From positions 1,798,001 to 1,862,000 of the forward strand of contig NZ_CP159831.1 of NCBI RefSeq assembly GCF_047730075.1: a stretch of DNA of 64,000 nucleotides, read 5' to 3'. The notes beneath the pieces are model-generated. The model saw nothing but the letters and a program-made list of their open reading frames with translations, was not told where the DNA came from and did no database searches. Positions 1 through 9,374 of this stretch are shown here, piece after piece (position 1 is the stretch's first letter; every line of letters begins with the position of its first letter). Both the position numbers and the translations under genes were made by a program. This stretch comes from Njordibacter sp905182035 (GTDB lineage: Bacteria; Pseudomonadota; Gammaproteobacteria; Pseudomonadales; Balneatricaceae).

Positions 1-1
1 C

Positions 2-658
2 AAGAGTACAAAAAAAGGAACCCGTCAGTTAAAGGATGTGGTTGAGGACCTTACCGCACTAGAAGACACGGCAAGGCATGTTTCTTTTAGACTTTGCCAG
101 CATTTTATTAGTGATGAACCTAATCCAAAGCATGTTGAACAACTTACTGCTATTTATATCAAGAACAAAGGTAAGCTAACAGCCGTCTACCTTGGGCTTT
201 TAGACATATTACAAACCCTTGAACACGAGCAGGATAAGTTCTTAAACCCAGAGGTCTGGGCCTATCAGAGCCTCAAGACCTTAAATGTAGGCCCACCCAC
301 TGGAGTGCCTCTGGTGCCTAGCTTTGGGCGATTTAAAATAAAAAACATCGATAGTATTTTGAAGGAGCTTGGGCTGTTGCATGGTAAAGCTAGCCAACCT
401 AATGGCTGGGCAGAGGTAGAAGATGATTGGCTGTCTAACGAATATTTAGATCGCCGGGTTAGTTTTAGTGCTTTATTTGGTGTTAATCCTAGTTATAAAT
501 CTGACACGTGCATGTCAATTAAAAAAAGTGGTTTTAGTGTAACTGATCTTGAACGGTTCAATTTATCCCAATATTCTCAAGCATTCGTTAGTGACTCAAG
601 GCCTTTTCAAAGTCAATTTGTCACCCTACTGTGCTCACCAGGTTTTCTAAGGAGCTAA
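2..658 (+). CDS. DUF1800 family protein, C-terminal part (5' end outside window)
   Basis: The reading frame is open to the left edge, so the GTG at 38 is only an internal candidate and the gene starts upstream. The visible 200 or so residues match the C-terminal part of DUF1800 proteins: an Ala-Arg-His stretch followed by an FxxxLCQHF-like segment, then the KGKLTAVYLGLLD helix, where the family normally has 'GDLRAVYRALLD'. DUF1800 proteins are exported proteins of unknown biochemical role, nearly always encoded just before a DUF1501 gene. That is the arrangement here: the stop lies 2 bases before the next ATG and the ribosome site of the next gene (AAGGAG, 649-654) sits inside this gene. The C-terminus looks shorter and less conserved than usual. 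Confidence 0.7.
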   Translation, partial: KSTKKGTRQLKDVVEDLTALEDTARHVSFRLCQHFISDEPNPKHVEQLTAIYIKNKGKLTAVYLGLLDILQTLEHEQDKFLNPEVWAYQSLKTLNVGPPTGVPLVPSFGRFKIKNIDSILKELGLLHGKASQPNGWAEVEDDWLSNEYLDRRVSFSALFGVNPSYKSDTCMSIKKSGFSVTDLERFNLSQYSQAFVSDSRPFQSQFVTLLCSPGFLRS

Positions 659-660
659 TC

Positions 661-1791
661 ATGAATAGAAGAGACTTTATTAAAACTTCTGCAGCCTCGG
701 CAGTCGCTTACACCATGGGCCATAGTGTTTTCTCTAGCGCATCAGACTCAAACATAGGTAACATTTTTGTCATTCTACTGCGTGGGGGCATGGACGGGCT
801 ATCGGCTGTGCAGCCCCTCCAGGACAAAACGATATTTGATATTAGAAGCAGCTGTATCGTAGAAAACACACAGCAACTTGATGGTGACTTTGGCTTACAC
901 CCTATTATGAAGAATTTTTCTGATCAGTGGAACGCAGGCAACGCCAGCATTGTCCATGCAACAGGGTTTAATTATTATGGACGGTCACATTTTGAAGGCC
1001 AGAACGTAATGGAGGGCGGTGGTGGGGCCCCCTATGCAACCAGCACAGGCTGGCTTGGCAGGGCCATGGAAGTCTCAAGCTTATCAAGCTTAGCCCTTAC
1101 TTTACCTACCCCTTTAATTTGCAAGTCTACAGCAATCACTGAAAGCCTTTACCCTTCCAATTTTAAAAAAGACATTATGACGGATAATGAGACGCTACTT
1201 GAAGGCATATGGAAGGGCGATATGGCGCTCTCAAAACATATCAAAAGCACCTTAAAGTCTTACGGCCGTTATGATAGAAATAATCAACCTGAGTGGCTTG
1301 CTAAAGAAGTAGCCAAGCAAATGAGTCAAGTTGGTGGCCCAAAGGTTGGATTCGTAGAATATTCTGGGTTTGACACTCACTCCAGCCAAGGGGGAGAGCA
1401 TGGTAATCATGCACGCCACCTTAAGAAACTTGATAAAATTATCCACTCATTTGCTTCGTACTCAAAAGAAGTTTGGAACAACTCAATTGTAATCACTGTG
1501 ACTGAGTTTGGGCGCACGGCAAAAGAAAATGGCACAAAAGGCACAGACCATGGCGCCGCTTCGGCCATTTTCCTTGCAGGGGGGCTAATTAAGTCATCGA
1601 AGGTTATTGCCGACTGGCCAGGGCTTAATAAAAAAGAGCTCTTTGAACAGCGTGATCTACGCCAAACTACTGATGCGAGGGATGTTTATGGTGATGTCAT
1701 ACATCACGCATTTAATATATCAAAACAAAAGATCAAAGAAAGTGTTTTTCCAGGGACACAGCAAAACTTAAATTTGGATATATGGGGATAA
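661..1791 (+). CDS. DUF1501 family protein, Tat-exported
   Basis: The ATG at 661 is preferred over the longer GTG frame from 631, because AAGGAG lies 6 bases upstream and the resulting N-terminus, MNRRDFIKTSAASAVAY, is a textbook twin-arginine (RRDFIK) signal. Downstream features are typical of DUF1501, a sulfatase/alkaline-phosphatase-superfamily-like group: 'LLRGGMDGLSAVQP' near residue 45, 'YYGRSHFEGQNVMEGG' near 115, 'FDTHSSQG' near 240 and 'EFGRTAKENGTKGTDHG' near 290. These proteins are periplasmic or surface-linked and of unproven function. The gene is translationally coupled to the preceding DUF1800 partner. At 377 residues it is of ordinary length for the family and appears intact. 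Confidence 0.85.
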   Translation: MNRRDFIKTSAASAVAYTMGHSVFSSASDSNIGNIFVILLRGGMDGLSAVQPLQDKTIFDIRSSCIVENTQQLDGDFGLHPIMKNFSDQWNAGNASIVHATGFNYYGRSHFEGQNVMEGGGGAPYATSTGWLGRAMEVSSLSSLALTLPTPLICKSTAITESLYPSNFKKDIMTDNETLLEGIWKGDMALSKHIKSTLKSYGRYDRNNQPEWLAKEVAKQMSQVGGPKVGFVEYSGFDTHSSQGGEHGNHARHLKKLDKIIHSFASYSKEVWNNSIVITVTEFGRTAKENGTKGTDHGAASAIFLAGGLIKSSKVIADWPGLNKKELFEQRDLRQTTDARDVYGDVIHHAFNISKQKIKESVFPGTQQNLNLDIWG

Positions 1792-1836
1792 TGCATGTAC
1801 CATTTGCATGTAACTCATTAAGGAGGATTTAATTAC

Positions 1837-2454
1837 ATGGTAAAGCGTCTATTGTTGGGACTGATCACCGTATTGTTGACTGAGTATTCTATGGCCATTG
1901 AAGAACCTACATACACTGTTATCGAAGCCACTGAAGCATTTGAATTGCGGGCATACGAGCCAATGATTGTGGCAGAAACACGCGTTTCAGGCACCCTGGA
2001 CGAAGCATCTAGGGCAGGATTTAAAATTATTGCAGGTTACATTTTTGGTGATAATACGTCGAGTTCTAGTGTGAATGATAAAATTAGCATGACGGCTCCT
2101 GTGAGCATGCAACTGCAGGCAGAAAAAATTAATATGACCGCGCCGGTGAGTATGCAACAAAACGATGGGCAATGGCTTGTGCATTTTGTGATGCCTGAAA
2201 AATATACCCTGGACACCTTACCTACTCCTAACAATCCAGCTGTAAAGTTAAGAGAACTACCTGCACATAATTATGCAGTTATCCGCTTTTCGGGGTTTAC
2301 CGGTGCCATTAAGGTTGACAAAAAAATCACCGAACTAATGACATGGTTAAGGGATAAGGGCATCAAACCCATTAGCGAGCCAGAAATGGCACGCTACAAT
2401 GCACCTTGGTCATTACCCTTTATGCGTCGCAACGAAATTATGGTGAGATATTAA
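1837..2454 (+). CDS. SOUL heme-binding family protein
   Basis: A 205-residue protein with a short hydrophobic N-terminal signal (residues 3-20, ending near SMA), then the SOUL pattern 'EEPTYTVIEATEAFELRAYEP'. The middle holds 'KISMTAPVSMQ', which occurs twice in slightly different form (near residues 83 and 98); the repeated 'MTAPV' box is a hallmark of SOUL proteins. SOUL proteins bind heme or other tetrapyrroles loosely; the bacterial ones are mostly uncharacterised periplasmic proteins. A strong AAGGAGG ribosome site lies at about 1820-1826. The stop codon overlaps, tail to tail, the stop codon of the oppositely oriented oxidoreductase gene, so there is no room for a terminator between them. 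Confidence 0.85.
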   Translation: MVKRLLLGLITVLLTEYSMAIEEPTYTVIEATEAFELRAYEPMIVAETRVSGTLDEASRAGFKIIAGYIFGDNTSSSSVNDKISMTAPVSMQLQAEKINMTAPVSMQQNDGQWLVHFVMPEKYTLDTLPTPNNPAVKLRELPAHNYAVIRFSGFTGAIKVDKKITELMTWLRDKGIKPISEPEMARYNAPWSLPFMRRNEIMVRY

Positions 2455-3638
2455 TTAACATTTTTTAATGCACACGATACCCATGCGCCAGTGCGGTTAG
2501 ATTCAATCGAAGCTTCAACAAAGCGCACGCCATCGACGCCGTCTGCAATCGTTGGGTAGGCCAGTAAACCATCTGCTAACACAGCACCCTCTCGGCGCGC
2601 CTGAATTGCCACAGCAAACTCTAGATAGAGGTTTGCCCATGCATCCGTTAAAGCTTCAGGATGCCCACGAGGCATGCGCAACAAGCGCTCTGTTGCCGGA
2701 CTCATGCCTGATCCATAGCCACGAGAAATAATTTTCTCAGGTGCCCCTACAGAACGCAAGTTCAGGAATTCAGGCTGTTCTTGATTCCACTCTAGCGTGG
2801 CTTTGGAGCCGCATATTCGCAGGCGTAAGCCACATTGACTGCCCGCCATAGTTTGGCTGACCATTAAAGTACCTGGCACCCCACCTTCAAAACGAAGTTG
2901 CATAAACGCGGTATCTTCCAATACCTTGGGTTTACCAGTGACATAGAAATCTGCACGTAATGCCTCAATCTGCAAACCCGATACAAAGCGAGCCAAATGT
3001 TCAGCATGAGTGCCGATATCCCCCACAGTAAATGATGGTCCATTTTGAGCAGTATCGAGCCGCCAAGGAGCGTTATCACCTTGGTCAGTTATCTCCATCG
3101 CCCAATCTTGGAAATACTCCACATGGATTTGACGTATGTGCCCAAGGTCACCCTGGCGCACCATTTCTCGGGCTTGCCTAACCATTACATGTGCCGTATA
3201 TGCGTATGTCACACCAAAAACCACACCCGCTTCACTGTGCACCTTGGCTAGACTCAATGCCTCGTCTAGGGTGGTGGTGAGGGGCTTATCAGAAATAACG
3301 TCGATACCTACTTCCATAAAAGCTTTGGCAATGGGGGCGTGCAAATGGTTAGGGGTAACAATACTAACCGCTTCAATGCCGTCTTTACGAGCAGCCTCTG
3401 TTCTCGCCATTTCACGGTAGTCGAGATAGATTCGATCGTCCGCCAGCAACCACGCCTTGCCTGACGCTTTAGCGCGTTCTGGGTTTGATGATAGCGCCCC
3501 TGCGACGATATCCCAGCGATTGGAAAGACGTGCTCCGTTTGCATGTACTTCACCAATCAAAGCCCCCTGCCCACCACCAACAAAACCAAGTCGTAAGCGC
3601 CTTGAGGGGAGCGGAAATTCATTCATTTTAATGTCCAT
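2451..3638 (-). CDS. Gfo/Idh/MocA family NAD(P)-dependent oxidoreductase
   Basis: A 395-residue protein. The N-terminal Rossmann fold has 'LGFVGGGQGALIG' around residue 17, and 'SIVTPNHLHAPIAKAFMEVGIDVISDKPLT' follows near 110. The DKP lysine corresponds to the catalytic EKP lysine of the Gfo/Idh/MocA family. The C-terminal half has the alpha/beta fold segment with 'DIGTHAEHLARFVSG' (the HxxD/H-type catalytic region). Such enzymes oxidise or epimerise sugars and inositols; the substrate cannot be deduced here. TAGGAA sits 7 bases before the ATG at 3638, supporting that start. It is transcribed away from the XRE gene, with about 210 bp between the two starts. Confidence 0.85.
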   Translation of the reverse strand: MDIKMNEFPLPSRRLRLGFVGGGQGALIGEVHANGARLSNRWDIVAGALSSNPERAKASGKAWLLADDRIYLDYREMARTEAARKDGIEAVSIVTPNHLHAPIAKAFMEVGIDVISDKPLTTTLDEALSLAKVHSEAGVVFGVTYAYTAHVMVRQAREMVRQGDLGHIRQIHVEYFQDWAMEITDQGDNAPWRLDTAQNGPSFTVGDIGTHAEHLARFVSGLQIEALRADFYVTGKPKVLEDTAFMQLRFEGGVPGTLMVSQTMAGSQCGLRLRICGSKATLEWNQEQPEFLNLRSVGAPEKIISRGYGSGMSPATERLLRMPRGHPEALTDAWANLYLEFAVAIQARREGAVLADGLLAYPTIADGVDGVRFVEASIESNRTGAWVSCALKNVN

Positions 3639-3795
3639 AGCAGTTTCCTAAAGGGTTGTATTTAGTCGATCGATTTATTGGAGTCTATGTTTATCAGCAG
3701 CAGTTTCAAAGTGCCGTTATACTTTTAGAGCCAAGGGCCATTTAATGTTAACCGACCAAGCTGAGCCAAGCTGGACAATGCTATCCTTTTGATTT

Positions 3796-3826
3796 TGAAC
3801 CTTTAACATAGTATGGTAAAGGTTCA
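3796..3826. promoter_or_regulatory. Perfect palindromic operator candidate upstream of the XRE gene
   Basis: Ten-base perfect inverted repeats, TGAACCTTTA and TAAAGGTTCA, separated by 11 bases, end 21 bases before the XRE start codon. The position and symmetry fit the binding site of a dimeric helix-turn-helix repressor, most simply autoregulation by the XRE protein itself. There is no T-run, so it is not an obvious terminator. The role as an operator is inference. Confidence 0.5.
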
Positions 3827-3847
3827 TTCATAACCCTACGAGATTTC

Positions 3848-4234
3848 ATGCCTAACAGCAAACCGAATACCCCCGCCCTTATTTTAAGTACTCGAATTAT
3901 TAATGCTCGCCAAGCGTGTGGCTTTACACAAGCACAACTGGCTATGCGAATAGGTGTTAAAAAAAGCACTCTTGTAAACTGGGAGAGCAGTCGCTCAAGC
4001 CCTAGAGCCAATAGATTGATAGAACTAGCAGGCATCTTAAACGTACCCGTGTTGTGGCTAATTGCTGGCTCTGATGCACCACCCGAGATCACTGCACCCG
4101 ACCTAACTGAAACATTAATGCTGGAGCAAAAGTTAGATAAAGCTGACTCGCTAGTTAATGAACTATCCGCCCTCGTTTCCGACCTTCGCGGACATACACG
4201 ACGGGTACAAAGGGATATAGACGAAAGCTACTGA
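3848..4234 (+). CDS. XRE-family helix-turn-helix regulator
   Basis: A 128-residue protein with a Cro/C1-type HTH in residues 13-70: 'IINARQACGFTQAQLAMRIGVKKSTLVNWESSRSSPRANRLIELAGILNV'. The tail (85-128) is charged and predicted helical, probably a dimerisation or coiled-coil segment ('TLMLEQKLDKADSLVNEL'). It has no enzyme domain or cupin, so it is a plain DNA-binding regulator. The palindrome at 3796-3826 just upstream is a likely autoregulatory site. The nearest divergent gene is the Gfo/Idh/MocA oxidoreductase, a possible target. Targets are not otherwise deducible. Confidence 0.85.
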   Translation: MPNSKPNTPALILSTRIINARQACGFTQAQLAMRIGVKKSTLVNWESSRSSPRANRLIELAGILNVPVLWLIAGSDAPPEITAPDLTETLMLEQKLDKADSLVNELSALVSDLRGHTRRVQRDIDESY

Positions 4235-4294
4235 CCCAAATATCTCTTTACCAAAAAAATTTTATAGCAAAAGTAATCAATAATACCGGCCCTA

Positions 4295-6655
4295 CTAGCA
4301 GTGTTCAGGCACAAAAATGTCATCGGGCGGTTTGCCATCATAATAGCGCTGGTACACTTGCTCAAAACCATTTTCAAGGTGTTTGGTAAAAAGCGCAGTG
4401 TCAAATAAAGGTGCTGATAGCCGTTTGTCTGCAAGTGTTTTTCGGATCTGCGCTAGACGCTCTGGGTTTGTCGCCAAATTGAGTATCAACGCCTCGTACT
4501 CCTGCTCGGTTTCTGTGATTAACTCGGGTAGGCCAACTGCTGTCAGCAGGCTTGCTGCAGCCCGTGCAGAAAATCCTTTGCCAGCTTTTGTGACCACCGG
4601 CAGCTCAGCCCAAAGGGCTTCAGACGCTGTGGTATGGGCATTATAGGCAAACGTATCGAGAAAAATATCAGCCAATTTTTGTCGCGTCAAATGCTCTTCC
4701 ATCGGTGCCCAGCCCGCAAAAACCAGGCGGGATGGGTCGACACCACGGATCTCGGCATGCCTGCGCAAATTATCTTCAGACCATGCGTTTGAATTGCGCA
4801 GCCAAAGCACGCTGCCCTCGACCTTAACAAGGACCCGCATCCAGATATCAAATTCACGGGGTGATATCTTATAGTTATTATTAAAACAGCAAATTACAAA
4901 GCCAGCCTCGGGCAGACCCACTTCGGAGCGGGTCATCTGGCGTGTGGACATTAGTCGGGAATTGTCAGTGGGCAGAAAGGTGTTTGGCAACCTTAGTATG
5001 CGTTCACTATAATACTGCTCATAACCGTTTGGAATAACTACTGGATCAGCAATAATATAGTCAATAAAATCAGCCCCCATGGTGCCAGAATACCCGAGGT
5101 AATTAATCTGTATCGGGGCGGCGCGACAGGCGAAAATGCCTGGGCGGCTATTTTTTGTGTATCCAGTTAAGTCAATTGCAATGTCAATCTTGTGATGCCG
5201 AGCTAAGAGGGCCACCTCTTTACCATTCATGTCGCTGACATCAGTAAAGACATCAAACGCCTTGATAAGACGCTGCCGCATGTCGTCATTTTTGGCAGGT
5301 CCAATAGAATAGCCATACACCTCAAAACGCCCCCGATCATGCGTCTCAAGGACTTTGGCCATTAAATAGGCAACGGGGTGTTCGTGAAAATCTGCAGAAA
5401 AATACCCAATGCGCAAGTGCTGCGGTTTTTGCGACGGTCGATCTGCGAGAGGCAAAGGAGTGTTAGAGCTATATAATTTCTTCGTGTAGGTTTCCGATCG
5501 AACTCGATGACGCTCTGGCGCGTCTTCGAGGGACTGAAATACGAAAGGGGGGATGGGCTCAGTTGAGGTTCCCAATATGGCAATGAAGTCTCGGTCCTGC
5601 TCAACTGCTGCCCAATCACAAATATGTGCTTGCTGATCCAACTTGTTAGCACGAGCGGCCTGATAGTCGGGCTTGATTTTTAAAGCCATTTCATAACTTT
5701 TTATGCTGGCAACTAATGCACCGTTCTCCACTAGGGCATTCCCTTTATTATAGTAGGCATCAGCATAGTCAGGCTTAATCAGAACAGCCTGTTTGTAGCA
5801 GTCTATAGCCGCCTCTAATTCACCTTTAGCATTGAGGGCAATTCCCATATTGTTGTAGGCCTCAGCATAGTCAGGCTTGATTTTTAAAGCCTGTTTACAG
5901 CTTTCTATAGCTGCCTCTTGCCCGTCCTTACCCTCCAAGGCGACACCCCCCATATTACTATACGCCTCGGCATAGTCAGGCTTAATTTCTAGAGCCCTTT
6001 TATAGCTGCCTATCGCTGCCTCTGGATCACCCTTAGCATTCAAAGCATTGCCAATATTATTATAGACCTCAGCATTTTTAGGGTTGATTTTTAGAGCCTG
6101 TTTAAAGCTGTCTATGGCTGCATCGAATTGCATTAATCCTGCACTAGAAGCCCCAGCAATATTATAGAGGACAACTGAATTTGGGAATCTCTCCAGCATC
6201 TGATTGGCATCAGACAAAGCCTGTTGTAATCGTCCTTGAGTATAGAGGTTAATGATAGACTGAAGCTGGTCTACGGGAGGGTCTTGCGGATTGGCACTTG
6301 GCTTAGAAAGCCGTTTCTCTAACTGATCAAAAGCCTCACTTTTTGCGCCCTTCTCCTTTGCCTGAGAAAATACAGCTTTCGCATCTGTTATACGGCCTAA
6401 CTTTATTAAAGCATCAATGTAGCTTAGCCAGAATTGACCTATGCCGGGATTAGCATCTAAAGCTGTTTTTAAGAAATGCAGTGCCTCTTGTATTTTACCC
6501 ACACCCACAGATAGCACACCCATGTTATGGTTAGCGTCAGGATGTTTGGGCTGTGCCTTTAGGATAGAAGTATAGAGCCTATGTGCTTCTTGAACCTGGC
6601 CAGTTTTATGCGCTTCAATGCCTTTCTTTAGGCTTTCGTTTAATGTCAGTTCCAC
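4295..6655 (-). CDS. TPR protein with SPINDLY/OGT-type glycosyltransferase domain (copy 1)
   Basis: A 786-residue protein. Residues 1-70 and about 125-365 are tetratricopeptide repeats of 34 residues with the phrase 'KIKPDYAEAYNNMG'. Residues about 405-780 form the SPINDLY/O-GlcNAc transferase (GT41-like) catalytic region: 'RIGYFSADFHEHPVAYL', 'IDIAIDLTGYT', 'INYLGYSGTMGADFIDYI', 'CCFNNNYKISPREFDIW' and 'DIFLDTFAYNAHTTASEALW'. By family the TPRs present protein acceptors and the C-terminal lobes bind a UDP-sugar. Bacterial members are implicated in glycosylating exported or surface proteins. The downstream neighbour in transcription orientation is absent. About 150 bp separate it from the paralogue at 6807-9374, with which it shares an almost identical 3' two thirds. 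Confidence 0.85.
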   Translation of the reverse strand: MELTLNESLKKGIEAHKTGQVQEAHRLYTSILKAQPKHPDANHNMGVLSVGVGKIQEALHFLKTALDANPGIGQFWLSYIDALIKLGRITDAKAVFSQAKEKGAKSEAFDQLEKRLSKPSANPQDPPVDQLQSIINLYTQGRLQQALSDANQMLERFPNSVVLYNIAGASSAGLMQFDAAIDSFKQALKINPKNAEVYNNIGNALNAKGDPEAAIGSYKRALEIKPDYAEAYSNMGGVALEGKDGQEAAIESCKQALKIKPDYAEAYNNMGIALNAKGELEAAIDCYKQAVLIKPDYADAYYNKGNALVENGALVASIKSYEMALKIKPDYQAARANKLDQQAHICDWAAVEQDRDFIAILGTSTEPIPPFVFQSLEDAPERHRVRSETYTKKLYSSNTPLPLADRPSQKPQHLRIGYFSADFHEHPVAYLMAKVLETHDRGRFEVYGYSIGPAKNDDMRQRLIKAFDVFTDVSDMNGKEVALLARHHKIDIAIDLTGYTKNSRPGIFACRAAPIQINYLGYSGTMGADFIDYIIADPVVIPNGYEQYYSERILRLPNTFLPTDNSRLMSTRQMTRSEVGLPEAGFVICCFNNNYKISPREFDIWMRVLVKVEGSVLWLRNSNAWSEDNLRRHAEIRGVDPSRLVFAGWAPMEEHLTRQKLADIFLDTFAYNAHTTASEALWAELPVVTKAGKGFSARAAASLLTAVGLPELITETEQEYEALILNLATNPERLAQIRKTLADKRLSAPLFDTALFTKHLENGFEQVYQRYYDGKPPDDIFVPEHC
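4386..6078. repeat. Long near-identical direct repeat, left copy (partner 6901-8593)
   Basis: From 4386 to 6078 the sequence recurs at a constant offset of 2515 bases (6901-8593) with no indels. The differences I can see by eye are only about five substitutions, for example near 5525/8040, 5633/8148, 5735/8250 and 5925/8440. It covers the transferase domain and the last TPR units of the two paralogues. Divergence starts sharply inside a TPR codon block, as expected for recent duplication or gene conversion. Confidence 0.85.
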
Positions 6656-6806
6656 AAATCAGTCCATGATGCATTACTTTATGTAAGATTATACATGTTG
6701 TTGGTTAGGAAAATATCTGCTTTATGATGAACACCTAGTTTACTGTCCAAATGACTTATAGGGGTAATAAGATGACTCAGCGCTAGCGTATGTATTGTGA
6801 TTTTCA

Positions 6807-9374
6807 TCAGTATGAGAGCTCAAGAACAAAAATGTCATCGGGCAGTTTGCCATCATAATAGCGTTGGTACACTTGCTGATAGCCATCTTCTAGATGTTTG
6901 GTAAAAAGCGCAGTGTCAAATAAAGGTGCTGATAGCCGTTTGTCTGCAAGTGTTTTTCGGATCTGCGCTAGACGCTCTGGGTTTGTCGCCAAATTGAGTA
7001 TCAACGCCTCGTACTCCTGCTCGGTTTCTGTGATTAACTCGGGTAGGCCAACTGCTGTCAGCAGGCTTGCTGCAGCCCGTGCAGAAAATCCTTTGCCAGC
7101 TTTTGTGACCACCGGCAGCTCAGCCCAAAGGGCTTCAGACGCTGTGGTATGGGCATTATAGGCAAACGTATCGAGAAAAATATCAGCCAATTTTTGTCGC
7201 GTCAAATGCTCTTCCATCGGTGCCCAGCCCGCAAAAACCAGGCGGGATGGGTCGACACCACGGATCTCGGCATGCCTGCGCAAATTATCTTCAGACCATG
7301 CGTTTGAATTGCGCAGCCAAAGCACGCTGCCCTCGACCTTAACAAGGACCCGCATCCAGATATCAAATTCACGGGGTGATATCTTATAGTTATTATTAAA
7401 ACAGCAAATTACAAAGCCAGCCTCGGGCAGACCCACTTCGGAGCGGGTCATCTGGCGTGTGGACATTAGTCGGGAATTGTCAGTGGGCAGAAAGGTGTTT
7501 GGCAACCTTAGTATGCGTTCACTATAATACTGCTCATAACCGTTTGGAATAACTACTGGATCAGCAATAATATAGTCAATAAAATCAGCCCCCATGGTGC
7601 CAGAATACCCGAGGTAATTAATCTGTATCGGGGCGGCGCGACAGGCGAAAATGCCTGGGCGGCTATTTTTTGTGTATCCAGTTAAGTCAATTGCAATGTC
7701 AATCTTGTGATGCCGAGCTAAGAGGGCCACCTCTTTACCATTCATGTCGCTGACATCAGTAAAGACATCAAACGCCTTGATAAGACGCTGCCGCATGTCG
7801 TCATTTTTGGCAGGTCCAATAGAATAGCCATACACCTCAAAACGCCCCCGATCATGCGTCTCAAGGACTTTGGCCATTAAATAGGCAACGGGGTGTTCGT
7901 GAAAATCTGCAGAAAAATACCCAATGCGCAAGTGCTGCGGTTTTTGCGACGGTCGATCTGCGAGAGGCAAAGGAGTGTTAGAGCTATATAATTTCTTCGT
8001 GTAGGTTTCCGATCGAACTCGATGACGCTCTGGCGCATCTTCGAGGGACTGAAATACGAAAGGGGGGATGGGCTCAGTTGAGGTTCCCAATATGGCAATG
8101 AAGTCTCGGTCCTGCTCAACTGCTGCCCAATCACAAATATGTGCTTGCTGACCCAACTTGTTAGCACGAGCGGCCTGATAGTCGGGCTTGATTTTTAAAG
8201 CCATTTCATAACTTTTTATGCTGGCAACTAATGCACCGTTCTCCATTAGGGCATTCCCTTTATTATAGTAGGCATCAGCATAGTCAGGCTTAATCAGAAC
8301 AGCCTGTTTGTAGCAGTCTATAGCCGCCTCTAATTCACCTTTAGCATTGAGGGCAATTCCCATATTGTTGTAGGCCTCAGCATAGTCAGGCTTGATTTTT
8401 AAAGCCTGTTTACAGCTTTCTATAGCTGCCTCTTGCCCGTCCATACCCTCCAAGGTGACACCCCCCATATTACTATACGCCTCGGCATAGTCAGGCTTAA
8501 TTTCTAGAGCCCTTTTATAGCTGCCTATCGCTGCCTCTGGATCACCCTTAGCATTCAAAGCATTGCCAATATTATTATAGACCTCAGCATAACTAGGCTT
8601 AATTTTGAGAGCCTGCTGGTAGCTTTCTATCGCTGCCACTAGATCACCCTTATCCTTGAGGGCAATACCCATATTATTGTGGACTTCAGGATCATGAGGA
8701 TTAATCTTTAGAGCCTGTTTGTAGCTGTCTACAGCTGCCTCTGGATCACCATTATCATTCAGGGCAATACCCATATTATTATATGCATCAGCATAGTCAG
8801 GCTCAAGCTTTAGTGCCTGTTTGCAGCTATCTACGGCTGCCTTTGGATCACCCTTAGCATTCAAGGCAACAGCCATATTGTTATAGGCCTTAGCATAGTC
8901 AGGTTTAATCTTTAAAGACTGCTTGTATTTGTCTATAGCAGCGTCAAACTGCATTAAACCCGCATTGGAAGCCCCAGCAATATTATAGAGAACGGCTGAA
9001 TTCGGAAATTTCTCTAGCATTTGACTTGCATCAGACAAAGCTTGCTTCAGTTGGCCTTGGGTGAAGACGCTGATAATAGCCTGCAATTGGTCTGAGGGAG
9101 GATCTTGTGGATTAGTACTTGGTTCTGAAAACTGTTTCTCTAATTGATCGAAACCCTCACCTTTAGCACCCTTGTTCTTTGCCTGATCAAATACAGCTTT
9201 CGCATCAGCTACTCGGTCTAGCTTAATCAAAGTATCAATATAATTCAGCCAGAATCGGGCAACGCTCGGCTTAGTATCTAAAGCTGTTTTAAAGAACGGC
9301 AACGCTTCTTGAACCTGTCCAGCTTTATGCGCTTCAATGCCCTTCTTAAGAGCTTCGTCTAATGTCAGTTCCAC
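6807..9374 (-). CDS. TPR protein with SPINDLY/OGT-type glycosyltransferase domain (copy 2)
   Basis: An 855-residue paralogue of the gene at 4295-6655. The N-terminal portion differs: it lacks one early TPR but carries a longer array, with about nine units reading 'KIKPDYAKAYNNMAVALNAKGD' and variants up to residue 435. The catalytic region is the same at the amino-acid level apart from a few residues at the extreme C-terminus. It is predicted cytoplasmic, with no signal peptide. The arrangement suggests tandem duplication followed by gain or loss of whole TPR units, which would alter acceptor choice while keeping the same transferase. No export or flagellin gene lies next to it, so the acceptor is unknown. 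Confidence 0.85.
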   Translation of the reverse strand: MELTLDEALKKGIEAHKAGQVQEALPFFKTALDTKPSVARFWLNYIDTLIKLDRVADAKAVFDQAKNKGAKGEGFDQLEKQFSEPSTNPQDPPSDQLQAIISVFTQGQLKQALSDASQMLEKFPNSAVLYNIAGASNAGLMQFDAAIDKYKQSLKIKPDYAKAYNNMAVALNAKGDPKAAVDSCKQALKLEPDYADAYNNMGIALNDNGDPEAAVDSYKQALKINPHDPEVHNNMGIALKDKGDLVAAIESYQQALKIKPSYAEVYNNIGNALNAKGDPEAAIGSYKRALEIKPDYAEAYSNMGGVTLEGMDGQEAAIESCKQALKIKPDYAEAYNNMGIALNAKGELEAAIDCYKQAVLIKPDYADAYYNKGNALMENGALVASIKSYEMALKIKPDYQAARANKLGQQAHICDWAAVEQDRDFIAILGTSTEPIPPFVFQSLEDAPERHRVRSETYTKKLYSSNTPLPLADRPSQKPQHLRIGYFSADFHEHPVAYLMAKVLETHDRGRFEVYGYSIGPAKNDDMRQRLIKAFDVFTDVSDMNGKEVALLARHHKIDIAIDLTGYTKNSRPGIFACRAAPIQINYLGYSGTMGADFIDYIIADPVVIPNGYEQYYSERILRLPNTFLPTDNSRLMSTRQMTRSEVGLPEAGFVICCFNNNYKISPREFDIWMRVLVKVEGSVLWLRNSNAWSEDNLRRHAEIRGVDPSRLVFAGWAPMEEHLTRQKLADIFLDTFAYNAHTTASEALWAELPVVTKAGKGFSARAAASLLTAVGLPELITETEQEYEALILNLATNPERLAQIRKTLADKRLSAPLFDTALFTKHLEDGYQQVYQRYYDGKLPDDIFVLELSY

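Noticed and set aside
4383..4646. Plus-strand ORFs over the TPR genes (also 6898-7161)
   Set aside because: They are identical shadows in the duplicated catalytic region and do not look like a protein family.
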